Shown: in pieces, positions 13,663-24,327 of the stretch
How the letters are laid out: every line of letters begins with the position of its first letter
How positions within the stretch are numbered: the first letter of the stretch is position 1
DNA from: Bigelowiella natans CCMP2755
Lineage: Eukaryota > Cercozoa > Chlorarachniophyceae
Length of the DNA: 44,997 nt
Direction of reading: 5' to 3'
NCBI GenBank assembly: GCA_000320545.1
Contig: ADNK01000492.1
Location: forward strand, 1-44,997
Position numbers and translations under genes: made by a program
Notes under the pieces: generated by a model
Told to the model about the DNA's origin: nothing
Seen by the model: the letters and a program-made list of their open reading frames with translations, nothing else
Database searches by the model: none

Positions 13663-13800
13663 CTGCTCTGCGTAGCTACATTAGGATGACCATTGAAAAA
13701 ATTTAATTATTTCATTACATCCGTCTCATATGCTGCTTTGTATAGCTACATTAGGATGACTATTAAAAGGATTTAATCACTTCGTTGCATCCGTCTCACA
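13659..13800 (+). repeat. Two tandem degenerate repeats with a 17-base identical core
   Basis: Two units of about 70 bases. Each has the core AGCTACATTAGGATGAC (13674-13690 and 13744-13760), then a run resembling ATTRAAARRATTTAAT, then CATCCGTCTCA. A diverged third copy lies at 21815-21890 (core 21830-21846). All three are in convergent spacers. It is not a known element to me; a MITE or solo-repeat remnant is one possibility. Confidence 0.8.
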
Positions 13801-14043
13801 CATATCATATATGTGTGCTGTTTGTTTGCGTTATGCTACACGTCAAATGCGCGTCCTGAGCTCCTTTGATGATCCATTGCGTTTAAATACCCTACGTTGC
13901 CGCGTGCTCCTGCTAGCTTGAATTTAATGCTTTTAATAATGTCCACACGCTAAGCTTCTAGACCTTATCCATAATAACGGACACGGCATCGATTTGTGTT
14001 GTCATCATCACACCAACTGTGGTAGGTAGCATAGCTCTCTGCA

Positions 14044-14455
14044 TCAAGCAATGCCTGCAGAAGCGAACTTGGAAATCCTCGACGCAACCTTCCTTGAATG
14101 CATCTCGAGCACATCCTCATGTCCACATTCACTCAGCATGTGGAACTCTGCCCTCGGCAGCAGCTCTTTGAGGCGCTTAGCGCTCACCGTGGCATTGCAG
14201 ACAACGTCGTTTTCACCGAGCAAAACCTTTGTTTACGAGACAGGTGTACAGCAAAACCAATCATAATAGTTGCTTTAAGAATCACTACTTCCACTTTACG
14301 CCTACACTTGGTTGCAACCAAATTCAGCGCAAAATCAACGATAACGGCCCATATCATGACCACACCATCACATTGGGAAAAAATAAGCAGGGGCTCACCA
14401 TCAAAAATGTACATGCATAACAATGTGAATCCTACCCAAATACATATATTATACA

Positions 14456-14496
<41 letters not shown>

Positions 14497-14503
14497 ACAT
14501 ATT

Positions 14504-14549
<46 letters not shown>

Positions 14550-15872
14550 CGGAGCGAGAGATGGTGAGATGAAAATTGAGCGGGGGATAATGGAATAGTG
14601 CATGCTCAGGCTGACCATGACGGGAAATGACTGGGTTTGAAGTGCTGCGAAACCACGATCGAAGTCGACGAGAGGCTCAAAATAACGTAATGCCGAGAGG
14701 ATACAGCGTACATGGCCTGGATGGAACTTTGCTCGCATTTTGATAGCGTTGGCTTTGCGTCTCCTGACAGAAACGTCCATCGCTCTGCCGTGGTAATAGC
14801 CCTTATCTATTTGCATCGAGAGGAGCATAGCGCCAAGCATCTCGAATAAGAGGTCACCTAGCACGGGGATCTTGACGATTCTGCCCTCGATTGGAATAGG
14901 AACCTGCTTGTTGCAGCAGCAGCAATGAGGAGTTCGTTCAACAAAAGGCTTCGATTCGCTTGAGCAGCGGGGCATTCACCAAGAGCAGTACCACCACCAA
15001 CATCAGCACTAGCTAATAGTGATAGCCGCAGCACCAACGTTGAGAGAACAAACGCAACTACTTAATACTACTACTACTACTACTTCTACTACTACCTTGA
15101 TTCCCGCCGGGTTCATAAGGACTAAGTTTCTAACCAGAGAGGGATACTCTAATGCGAACAGCGCGCTGATCGGTCCCCCCATTGAGAACCCAACGAGCGT
15201 GAAGGGTTTCAACGTCAACCCCCTCGTCCTTGGCGCAAGCTTTATCAGCAGCTGAGCCAGATGTCCCACGAGTGCGAACCGGTCAACATTAAACGAGACA
15301 CCATCGGTATATCCATGCCCGTAGTAGTCGTATGCCAGCACCTTATTACGGAGGAGAAGGAGAAGAAGAAGAAGAAGAAGAAGAAGAAGAAGAACAACAC
15401 AGAACGAAGACGAGTAGTGTCAGTCAGTAATAATACGCTCTCAGCAGTCGGTTTCCATACCATCTTAGAAAAAACTGTCAAAATGATGTGCATACTCGTG
15501 CGGTTTTAGAACAAGAACCGTGTTGTTGCCTTGAGACAGCTCGTTGACCAGATTTGTTAGATCGGCAGCTTCCGAGCTCCAGCCGTGTACAAGGACGATG
15601 AGAGGACCGCTGTTACCCTCCCCTCGGAGCATGTAGTGGGTTGAGATACCATTGATCTCCACGAATTCTCCCGGCGCTTCTGTTTTCAGCTCTGGAAGGA
15701 CAGGGTAAACCAAAGTACTTCTTCCCTGAATAGTCCGAACAAAGGGGTGGGGGCCAATTCAATTCATGCCAGGGAACAAGAGGCTGCTCACACACACCTT
15801 CTGTAAGTGCCGTCTCCGAAACTTAGCGAGAAGGAGCAGGCGGAGGAATGCCTCCCAGAACACCCCTCCCAT
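14044..15872 (-). CDS. Alpha/beta hydrolase-fold protein
   Basis: Exons, all phase-consistent: about 15823-15872 (start MGGVFWEAF), 15519-about 15714, 15096-15341, 14616-14903, 14044-14226. Domain order is canonical. A strand and oxyanion region with LIVLVHGWSSE lies in exon 2. VLAYDYYGHGYTDG opens exon 3, and the nucleophile elbow GFSMGG (catalytic Ser) follows. The cap region (PVLGDLLFEMLGAML) is in exon 4. The last exon carries VLLGENDVVC with the acid Asp and SECGHEDVLEMH with the catalytic His. All three triad residues are therefore present. The short hydrophobic N-terminus (FLRLLLLAKF) could be a membrane anchor. The substrate is unknown; the family includes esterases, lipases and epoxide hydrolases. 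The gene ends tail to tail with NPHP4 and starts 232 bases from the DEP gene on the other strand. Confidence 0.9.
14461..14545. repeat. (TA)n plus (GA)n microsatellites in a hydrolase intron
   Basis: A TA tract (14461-14490) and a GA tract (14511-14545) lie in the last intron (14227-14615) of the hydrolase gene. On the sense strand the GA tract reads (TC)n. Confidence 0.95.
15352..15392. repeat. (AAG)n repeat; (CTT)n on the sense strand beside a splice acceptor
   Basis: This lies in the intron 15342-15518 of the minus-strand hydrolase gene. On the sense strand it is a (CTT)n run ending about ten bases before the acceptor at 15342, so it most likely forms the polypyrimidine tract. Confidence 0.9.
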
Positions 15873-16104
15873 TGCTTCACTTCGAGAGAGGGGAGAGGTA
15901 GGTTGCGAGGGGGGGTAAGATCGTTTATCTAAGACTGGGACACTTACTTCCGATAATTATCGTTAAATATTAGCCTTGACTGTGACAAATATTTACGCTT
16001 ACTTTGACCGAGGATTTTTCCTCTAATTTAATATCAGGTTACGATGTACCAGGTCTATCTATCTGATTAATGTGTAAATATTTTAGATATTTTCAGCTTG
16101 AAAA
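15873..16104. promoter_or_regulatory. Short divergent promoter region, hydrolase / DEP gene
   Basis: Only 232 bases separate the two predicted start codons on opposite strands, so this must contain the core promoters of both genes or a shared bidirectional one. A C/T- and G-rich half (15873-15920) adjoins the hydrolase and an AT-rich half (15950-16090) adjoins the DEP gene. No named motif was recognised. Confidence 0.5.
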
Positions 16105-16876
16105 ATGGACCAATCAGTCCTCTCCACTCCCCAAAGCTCTATGGCCCGCCGCAGGACGTCGACGTATTCAAATGATGATAAGATCGGAAGAAGAAGAATG
16201 AAGATGAATTTGAAGATCTCCTCCTCATCATCTTCCTCCTCCTCTTCCCCCTCCTCCGCCACTCCTTCGTTTTGTAAGTGGATGGATATAGACGATTTGA
16301 CTGAGATACACAAGACGTTGATGGAGTTTAAGGACTCACATGTCAAGGTGCCCCTTTCCATCATCATAAAAACTCAGTTCTATTTTTTGGCACTGGGGTT
16401 ATAGAAGAGCTCATTACACTATGGGTGATGTTTTTCTATACACATCCTCCTCTTCCTATTCCGTCATCACATCAGAATCGACGCTATCGGCTGAAGACAT
16501 ACAAAAACGTCTTCCTCGGCAATGAGCTCGTAGACTTCCTTCAACTTAAGTCACGATGCCAACTTCCTGTCAACCGCCCTGCAGCTTTAGAACTCTGTCG
16601 TCGCCTATACAATAAAGGCCTTATCTTCCATGTTCTCGGGGAGCACGAATTTGAAGTAGAGTGACGATGAATAGAAGACGATGATGATGATGATGATGAT
16701 GAAGAAGAAGAAGAAGAGACGTAACACGCGGCGGAGTTTCCGAATATTATGCATCATCACCATCATTGCCACTATGATACGTTGTCATCGTTCATGACGA
16801 TGGCCGTTCTCATCATCATCATCATCATAATCATCATCATCATCGCCATCATGTGCTCGTGATCCCCGATAGCACC

Positions 16877-16933
<57 letters not shown>

Positions 16934-17394
16934 TATTACTACTACTATCAGGACAATTCCTTATTTTACCAGTTCGCATCTTCCCCTATCACACCTGTAT
17001 CGCTGCAGCCCGATCCTACCAACAACCGAGTCTTAGACGAGGAAGATGACAAGCATGGCCTCTCAAGGTGCTAAAACTATGAAGAGGGGTATTTGAACGA
17101 CCCTTTCCACAAAAACTGACAAATTAACATCTGCAATAACACCTAATGACTATCAACAGGGTGGAGGAGAGCGATCAGGATCATGCTAGCCAGCTTAGTA
17201 GAAGGCGGATAGCAGAGCCGTACGAGGAATCTGCTGATTCGTTGCTGCTTCCCGTGATCCCAGTAGACATGAAGAATCCTGGCCGGAGAAGAAGCAAACT
17301 CCAACGATTCTTCAGCGTGAAGTCCCTTCCTGACTCTACCTCTGCCTCCAGAGGTAGCAGTGGGGGCAGTGTTAATGCTGCCGCTTCTAGGTGA
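16105..17394 (+). CDS. DEP-domain protein
   Basis: Four phase-consistent exons: 16105-16347, 16476-16655, 16952-17067, 17160-17394. The N-terminus has a Ser run (16219-16260). The DEP domain spans exons 1-3. It includes IHKTLMEFKDSHVK, then RRYRLKTYKNVFLGNELVDF, a helix RPAALELCRRLYNKGLIFHV, and the closing motif EFEDNSLFYQF formed across the exon 2/3 junction. DEP domains bind membranes and GPCR- or Wnt-pathway partners. The C-terminal exon is basic and Ser-rich (GRRRSKLQRFF). No second domain was seen. The stop at 17392-17394 overlaps a possible donor (AG|GTGAAG), so the gene may continue. I see no proof that it joins the dioxygenase downstream. Confidence 0.85.
16876..16931. repeat. (TC)n(AC)n compound microsatellite before a splice acceptor
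   Basis: A pyrimidine-rich compound repeat in the DEP intron 16656-16951, about 20 bases upstream of the acceptor at 16951. Confidence 0.95.
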
Positions 17395-18341
17395 AGAAAA
17401 CTGGATTATGTGTTATAGATAGAAGCAGCGAGTAGAATAATTCTTATTGGAGACGATAGTTGTTGTCCTTGGGCTGCTATGCCTCTTGACTCCCTCCCAA
17501 TGATGAACGAAGCAGACTATCAAAATGCTATAAATGAAAGTAGTGATAACAAATCACCAGTCACGAAATCAGCTTACCATATTTTGCTGAAATAACTTTG
17601 TTATTTTCGCATCATCATTCAGCATCATCATTACTAATGCCAAACATCAAACAGAGACCATCAGCGTCCTTATTCAACTCTTTTATTGGTGGTTTTCCAC
17701 CGATGTGTAAAACAGTCGCCGTCGCAAAAGTGAGAAGGATGTTGCTGCGTCTCGCTCCACCCCCCCTCCGTCCTGCGATCCCGGAAGGAAAGGAAACGGT
17801 GGAGCTCCTGTCCCCAGTACAGTATCATGTCCAAGTGTCGGCCTCGGATCATCACCACCAAGCTGCTACCACTTATCGTATTTCCTCCACGTCGCTGCCT
17901 CCTCCACCATCATCACCATCATCATCATCATCATCCTGGCATTTCTGTGGCAGGAGCGCTTAAGGGTAATATAATTCGATAAGAAGAAGATCACGCCAAC
18001 TGCCATGCTACTGCTGCCCAAACGAGGAGCTCCACCGCTAAAATATAATCCGATGATCATCCTTTTTGCTGCGTTGATATCTCATTCCTCTTGGCAATGC
18101 TCGGTAGCACTAGTTAGTAGATAGACAGAACGAAGGCGCGCATCACAACCAAAATACCAGGGACCGAACTCCCATCCTGCTTTGGAGATAATATGGAGGG
18201 ATGATATCACCCCCTTCTTCTTCTTCTTCTCCTCCTCCTCTTCCTCCTCCTTCTACTCAAGCTCCTTCTCTTCTTCCAACCACTACTCATCTCTTCTCTT
18301 TGTCTTCTTCTTCTTCTTCCTATGCTGCTCTATGAGCGTAG
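17395..18341. other. Unassigned stretch between the DEP and dioxygenase genes
   Basis: No recognised gene. An open frame at 17598-17963 (plus) is partly protein-like (PIKQRPSAS-type start, later Pro/Ser/His runs), but adjacent frames are equally open and none matches a family. It probably holds 5' exons or the leader of the dioxygenase gene, or the 3' UTR of the DEP gene. CTT/CTC-rich pyrimidine stretches at 18208-18320 precede the first supported dioxygenase exon. Confidence 0.4.
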
Positions 18342-18419
18342 CTAGTCGAAGCAAACTCGCAGTTAAGTGCTTCGCTTGGAGAAGCACATCGCCGGTAAGT
18401 GACCGAAAACCTGATAATT

Positions 18420-18456
<37 letters not shown>

Positions 18457-18511
18457 CGAAGAGAATGATGAATATGAAAGCTAGACGTAGGCATCGCTCA
18501 TGATGTCATAA

Positions 18512-18555
<44 letters not shown>

Positions 18556-19117
18556 ACCAACAGCCTGTCCCTTTATGAGGATGTCGATGTTAAAGGACTC
18601 CCTCCATGGCTTAATCATTCTTCTTCTCACTTTCTTCCTTCTTCATCATCATCGTCCCCGTCCTCGTCTTTCTCCGCTATTCCGCTTCCATGTCCGCGCT
18701 GCGGTGCGACACTTGACCCGCACCTCACTGAATCACCGTGGGGATATTGCCATCGATGCAAGGCTGATATTCTTGCCTTCTCCTCCTCTTCCTCCTCGCC
18801 AGACATCTCTTCGCAAACAGCGACGAGTACTGAGGAAGTAGTGAACAATCACCCTTATTATCATCATCATCATCACCACCAGCAGCAGCAGCAGCAGCAG
18901 CAGACTTCAGTTGAATGTCGAGACCCTTCGGGTGTTGTCATCAAAGTGGACAACAACAAGAACAACAACGCCGTTGGAGGGAAAAGAAGAAGAAAAAGTA
19001 GTAGCAGCAGCAGCAGCAGCAGCCCAGGTGATCCAAGGGGAATGAGGCTTCTAGATCACGATGTAGAGAGAGCGGTCAGAGCACTTGAAGACTGTGGATA
19101 TGTAAGTTTTTCAATGC

Positions 19118-19149
<32 letters not shown>

Positions 19150-19325
19150 GTAATGATGATTATTATAGTTTTTCGGAAATCTGACCCTGGGATGATGAAA
19201 GCTGTGTTTATTGCGGGTTTCTTCTATATTATGTTGGTCTTGGGCGTTGTTCGCCTACAGGTGTATCTTGAGCGGATCTTCAAGCCACAGCACGTTAGGG
19301 ATATCAAAGTGGAGGTGATATCTAC

Positions 19326-19363
<38 letters not shown>

Positions 19364-21639
19364 AGCTGGAAGATGATTATCATTCAGTCAGTGTGGCTAG
19401 TATTAATCGAGAAGAAAAGGAAGAAGGATCTCTCTTTTTTACGTCATATCATCTTCCGATTCTCCCCTCCTTCTCCTCCTTTTGCTCCTCTACCTCTATC
19501 TCTCTCTTCTTTCTCCCTCCTCCTCCTCATCCTCTTCCTCCTCTTCCTCCATAGCTGCTTGCTTTCTTGTCAGCAGCAGCTCCCTGCTTGTCCATTTTCT
19601 GTTCCTACTTATCCTCACTTCCTCTTCATTTTACACGTTTCTGATTGATTTCCATATTCCCGCTACAACCATCTATTACTTCAACAACTCCTCCTTCTCC
19701 TCCTCCTCCTCCTCCTCCGCCACCTCCTCAGCTAGCGAAACTACTCAAGCGGCGCGAATTCAGAGATGTTTTCTCTATACCCGTGGCAGGGGAGGGCCGT
19801 GAAGAGTTCATGCTACCATTCAGGCCGCCATTTAACAACTCCATCCTTCTGCAGACACATGCACTTCGTGACATCGTGCTCAGGTGGTACAAGGGGAGAA
19901 GCGCAGCCTTTCAGGGGAGGGGGGGAGGGGGGGGGGCGTGGGGGCTGTTTGGAATGCTGGAATTATAAAGAAGTAGTGATACCTTGGAGATCTTGCCCTC
20001 CTTCTCCTCCTCCTCCTCCTCCTCATCCTCTCCTTTCATTAAAAATACGACGTTCCATACCTTGTTTGCTACAACTGGTGCTGCTGTGCTGCTGCTGTAG
20101 GTTTCTTGGCGGAGAGCATGTGAAGATCCACTTGTTGTCCGTGGTACTGTCTTACCCTGGGAGCAGCGAGCAGGGGTGGCATCAGGACTGGCGGTATCTC
20201 TTCAACAAAGACACAAAAGACCCCCCTTATGCTGTACAGGTAGTGTAGCTAGTACCTAGTACTCCTCCCGCCTCCTTACATAAACGTCGTTGTATTGCCT
20301 CTGCTTCTCCTCTGTGGTGGTGGATTCCGATGTGGGCAATTTTTCGTCGATCTTGTTGTCATTCTTACTCTCATTTCTCGTCCATAGGTGGGCATTCCGC
20401 TGGAGGATTGGAGCGATGATATGGGGTAGCAGATAGAATAGATAGATAGATAGATAGATAGATAGTAGTAGTCATCATCACCAGAGATGTAACGATGATC
20501 CATTCTTGATGCAAGCCACCCTCTGGACTTTCGTATGCTACAATAGTTGTTCACTGTAGCCGTTCCATAAGCATGTACACACTCTGATATATGATCATAT
20601 CAGTGATTGCGGTTTCTTTGGAAGAAATCTTTGACGTCCTCCTTCCCTAGCTCTCCTCCCATCCACTCACACAGTACAGAAATAATGCTGACACATAAAC
20701 AACTTATGCACGATACCCCAGGCCTACCCAGTTCTGCCCTGGCTCTAACGACCGCTTTTACAATGGGAAGCCGTGCGAAATGCCGATTGCGGCTGGAAGT
20801 TCTGTTGGTGATGCTGTGATATGGGACTACCGTGTTCTCCATCGAGGTCCCGCCAACAAGAATGGTAGTAGTAGTAGTAGTAGTAGTAGTAGTACCTTTC
20901 TCACGTTTACAATCCATGAAAGAGAAAGAAAAAAGCAGCAGCAGCTTTACACACTCGCCGAAATTATCATTAGAAAATAAATAAGGTGATGAGGAACATC
21001 GATAATAATGCTGCTGCTCCTTTAGTTTTGTCCTGTCTACGATGAACAACGTGCCCTTCGTTTTTCATCATCAGCATCATTATCATCATCATTCGTGCTG
21101 CTCATTCCAGTGTTCCTTCTGCTGATTCCTAACTCTGCCACTGCTGCTTAACAACAATCTCTTGTAGCAAATCGTGTGAGAGGCATGATGTTAGCCGCCC
21201 TCTCCCGCTCATTCTTTGTCAATAATGACGCGTTCATCAATCGAGGAGTCACGAACGTGCAGACTCTACACCAGCGAAGGTATGTGCAAGTGTGTGTGTG
21301 TGTGTGTGTGTATGTGTGTGAGTGTTCGTAGTATGCTTTAAGGAAGACCCTTCGACTGCAATTAGTTGAACGAGGATAAAATCTTCATTGTAGTTGACGA
21401 ACGATTGCCTGCTAGTAATGATGATTCACGCATTTCCTTTGCACAGTACACGATAAATATTACGCATAATATAAATCAATTACACGTGTCTCTCTTGAAA
21501 ATATTCAGCTTAGCGATGAGCATTGAAGATTTTGCTTCTTCTTTTGATGGTTAGGTACTGGGAGAGCTCGTATTGGCACCCTGAGGATTCAAGCCTGTAT
21601 TTTGCAGATGAAATCGACAAAATGCATGCTCATATTTGA
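18342..21639 (+). CDS. Zinc-ribbon plus phytanoyl-CoA dioxygenase (PhyH)-like protein
   Basis: An Fe(II)/2-oxoglutarate oxygenase. Supported exons: 18342-18394, 18564-19101, 19261-19314, 19732-19883, 20101-20239, 20388-20425, 20722-20864 or longer, about 21171-21281, about 21556-21639. The exon at 18564-19101 encodes a CxxC...CxxC zinc ribbon (PLPCPRCGATL ... WGYCHRCKADI). It is followed by His, Gln and Ser runs, then the start of the oxygenase (DHDVERAVRALEDCGY). The iron-binding HxD is in GWHQDWRYLF. The PhyH signature GPTQFCPGSND is rebuilt across the 20425/20722 junction. The distal His is in WDYRVLHRGPANKN. The protein ends SLYFADEIDKMHAHI. The substrate is unknown, since PhyH enzymes act on phytanoyl-CoA but also on many small molecules. 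The 5' end and the exon after 20864 are not settled. Confidence 0.88.
18421..18457. repeat. (GAT)n trinucleotide repeat
   Basis: A GAT run in the intron 18395-18563 of the dioxygenase gene, just upstream of the (TA)n tract at 18513. Confidence 0.9.
18513..18550. repeat. (TA)n microsatellite upstream of a splice acceptor
   Basis: A TA tract ending about 13 bases before the acceptor at 18563. Confidence 0.95.
19328..19358. repeat. (TA)n microsatellite in a dioxygenase intron
   Basis: A TA tract about 13 bases downstream of the donor at 19314/19315. The same intron ends in a (TCC)n polypyrimidine run at 19689-19730. Confidence 0.95.
20438..20465. repeat. (TAGA)n tetranucleotide repeat
   Basis: About seven TAGA units just downstream of the donor at 20425 in the dioxygenase gene. 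Confidence 0.95.
20863..20895 (+). repeat. (GTA)n/(AGT)n repeat: coding poly-Ser or a splice donor
   Basis: Nine or so GTA units directly follow the codon for Asn in GPANKN. Read through, they encode poly-Ser followed by TFLTFTIHERE, which looks like the next PhyH strand. Read as an intron start, GTAGTA is a possible donor. Confidence 0.8.
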
Positions 21640-21753
21640 TGTGCGTAGTAAATTTTTATTTGCGCACTGTACGTCAGAGGCAAACAAACCTTTCTAATCG
21701 ATCGATCAATCATGCTGTATGTGTAGGAAATAGCAATGTCAGCCACGTGGCTA

Positions 21754-21808
<55 letters not shown>

Positions 21809-22650
21809 ATCACACTTGCTACACTGCACAGCTACATTAGGATGACCATTGAACAAATTTAATTTGATTGATTACACCCGTGTTACTAGCTACAACTTGG
21901 GAGACGCATAAGCCAAGCACACATGTAAGCGAGGCTCTTCATATTACATACGTGCGAGCGCCATTTTGCGATGCGCGTATTTATTATATTGGTTGTGCAT
22001 TACATTGCACCTTCACGTTCTATATTTTTTGCCTAATTGTAGCCCTTTCATTTTGCCTATACTAGTATAGCTATAGTTACTTTGTAGTTATTTGTACATT
22101 TACCTTAACTCGATGCTTCGACTACGGCTAGCTAAATGATAACCATATGTATTCACAACGTACGACTATATGACTACAAGTACCCCTTGGCACACCCACT
22201 TATATATGAGGTCTCTGCTGCCTCTAGCTACGCATGATGTCACAGTAAACATTATCAAGTGTAAGGTCATCGATGGCTTGCGCCAGCTAGCAGCTAGACT
22301 GCCTATCCGATCCGGCACCTTTATTTTAATATATTAGTCGTCAAAGCATATTGCTATCAAAATATCTAGCAGAATACTGTAGGCGCGCACGTACATGCAG
22401 AGATGCAAATCGAACATTGCTGTGGCTGATAGGGCCATGCTTTCTAGATGTTATGTGGCGAGCATGCTAGCTAGCTATGTGCATATGTATACGCAGCTAG
22501 CATCGATCACAGCGACTCATCAGTGCTAATATATCTTGCAGCGATGCCGCTGATCATGCTAGCATGGGCACAGCACACACACTCACACGTCGGTTGCAAC
22601 GTGTCTACATGTAGTAAACTCAGGCCATCCTATTTTAATCCACCAGTGTT
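21640..22650. other. Convergent 3'-3' intergenic spacer 2
   Basis: The gene-free spacer after the dioxygenase stop. It has a (TA)n(GT)n tract at 21756-21808 and a third copy of the 17-base-core repeat (core 21830-21846). At least six GCTAGC palindromes occur, including the 12-mer CATGCTAGCATG at 22555-22566 and GCATGCTAGCTAGC at 22462 on. No convincing open frame. Confidence 0.75.
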
Positions 22651-23665
22651 ACTTGATTGACTTCTTAAATAGAAGATTTCCCAACACACGGCAGAATTTC
22701 TCTGCCCTTGTAGATTTGGTAGCAATACCAAAGTATTTTCAGAATATCAAGTACCTGATAACATGAGGTGCAACATTATTTGGGAGTGCTTGTGTCTATT
22801 ATCAACTGCTCATTTACAAGAAATGTGTATTGTTAGAATCCCAAACTTTAAAAGAGTGTATGAACTACAGAAAGTAATTTTGCATTTATGTGTTTTCTAT
22901 CCATTCTTCCTGAGATTGGCTGACCATCTTTGCGACCCAGATTTCAAAGATTTCCAACGCAGTTTTTGACAATGTCCTGAATGAGAACACGGTTACAAGT
23001 TCAATGGGTATCAGTGGAACGTTGATAAAATGTCCCTATCCCCCTTCTGGATCTCCTAATGCTCACTTTTATTTTATCTTCCTTATGAAAATCCTCTTTT
23101 TTAACGGGCTCCTACCTGACTGCTCCGTTCGTGATATTGTCAGAGCAATCAGCGTCCTGCATCGCCCGGAAAAATCCTTTTAATAGTTCCAAAGACAATC
23201 TATTAGTTCTCACTCAGAGAGAATTATAGAAACAATAGGAAGATAACATAGCTAGTGTTGCGTCATTGTAAGAGCAGTGATCCATGTTTGCGCGTGCACG
23301 CGTGTGTGCGTGCGTGCGTGTGTGTTTGTGCATGTGTGCGTGTAATGTGTTTTTCTGTAACAGAAGAGCAAGACCTTTTGCCTTTGCAATGAAAGCGAAG
23401 GAGACAGACGTGGTGATTATCAATCCTAACTGGAAAGTATTGTACGTTGTTTTAGCAGCAGCAGCACCAGTAGTAGTATTAGTCGTAGTAGTGGTAGTGG
23501 TAGTAGTAATAGTAGTAATAGTAGAGAGTTGCAATGAATTTCCGCTAAATACAACAACATATAGATTTAAGAAGAAGTGGTGTAGTCGGGAGAAGGCGAG
23601 AACCTTCGGTCTAAAAATCTACATTGATATTGCACACAAAAAAAATACCCACAACGCGCGCGAAA

Positions 23666-23696
<31 letters not shown>

Positions 23697-23760
23697 CACT
23701 ATTACCGTGCAGCAACAGTTGCCAAAGTTTTGGTAGTAAGATGGAATCTGTGGAGACAAA
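22650..23760 (+). other. AT-richer stretch with unexplained open frames, possible uncharacterised gene or remnant
   Basis: Two frames look protein-like without similarity to anything I know. One runs through 22690-22890 (PKYFQNIKYL, VYYQLLIYKKCVLLES). The other is open from 22911 to 23182 (WLTIFATQISKISNAVFDNV ... PDCSVRDIVRAISVLH). A short candidate exon at about 23363-23439 (RARPFAFAMKAKETDVVIIN) has both splice signals, but the opposite strand is open too. No start codon or continuous phase chain could be built. This may be a fast-evolving gene, a pseudogene, or part of the spacer. Confidence 0.3.
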
Positions 23761-23778
23761 ATAGTAAAAGATAGTTCA

Positions 23779-24288
23779 TCAGGAGAAGTGCTGGATTTGA
23801 AAGCGTTGCACCCCCCCTCCCCGCTCTCTCAATTCTACATACACATGAGGGCTGAAACTGACCGCATCGTTTTCAGGATCTGTGTCAACCGCATTTTTGA
23901 AGCCCCAAACGCCGAAGCAAATGTCGAAGCATCCAGCGAAGAGAGTAATAATCATCACCGCAAGAGTTGTGGCCGTCACCTGGAGAAAGAAAGATTTAAG
24001 GAGAGAAGATCGATGGGTAAGGAGGAGGTGAATAGATATACACCTCTGAACTAGAAGAGATAAATTAAATAAGGTGTTCAAAATCCCATTCTTACTGATC
24101 GTGTGAGTTGTTCTACAACTTAATTAAATCTCATGTTCCGAGTACTAGAAAAGGAAAGGACAGGGGGAGAGGTGGCAGATGATTACAGTATCAATAACGT
24201 GCTCCACGTTGTTCACTTGCTCCCGGGTCACATCGCAATCTTCCCTAAGATAGATGCAAATGCGTGAGAATGTGAAACAGGTTGTTAG

Positions 24289-24327
<39 letters not shown>

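Larger units (their letters stand above)
13003..14043. other. Convergent 3'-3' intergenic spacer 1
   Basis: The gene-free spacer between the 3' ends of NPHP4 and the alpha/beta hydrolase. No open frame of interest. It is rich in short palindromic words (TGCATG, CTAGCTAG, GCTAGC). It holds a long (TA)n tract at 13622-13658, followed by two tandem copies of a degenerate repeat of roughly 70 bases. It shares the 13-mer TGCTAGCTTGAAT (13911-13923) with spacer 4 (37115-37127). Confidence 0.75.

Noticed and set aside
15261-15509. Plus-strand ORF with a poly-Lys run
   Set aside because: It is the antisense of hydrolase exons plus the (AAG)n intron repeat.
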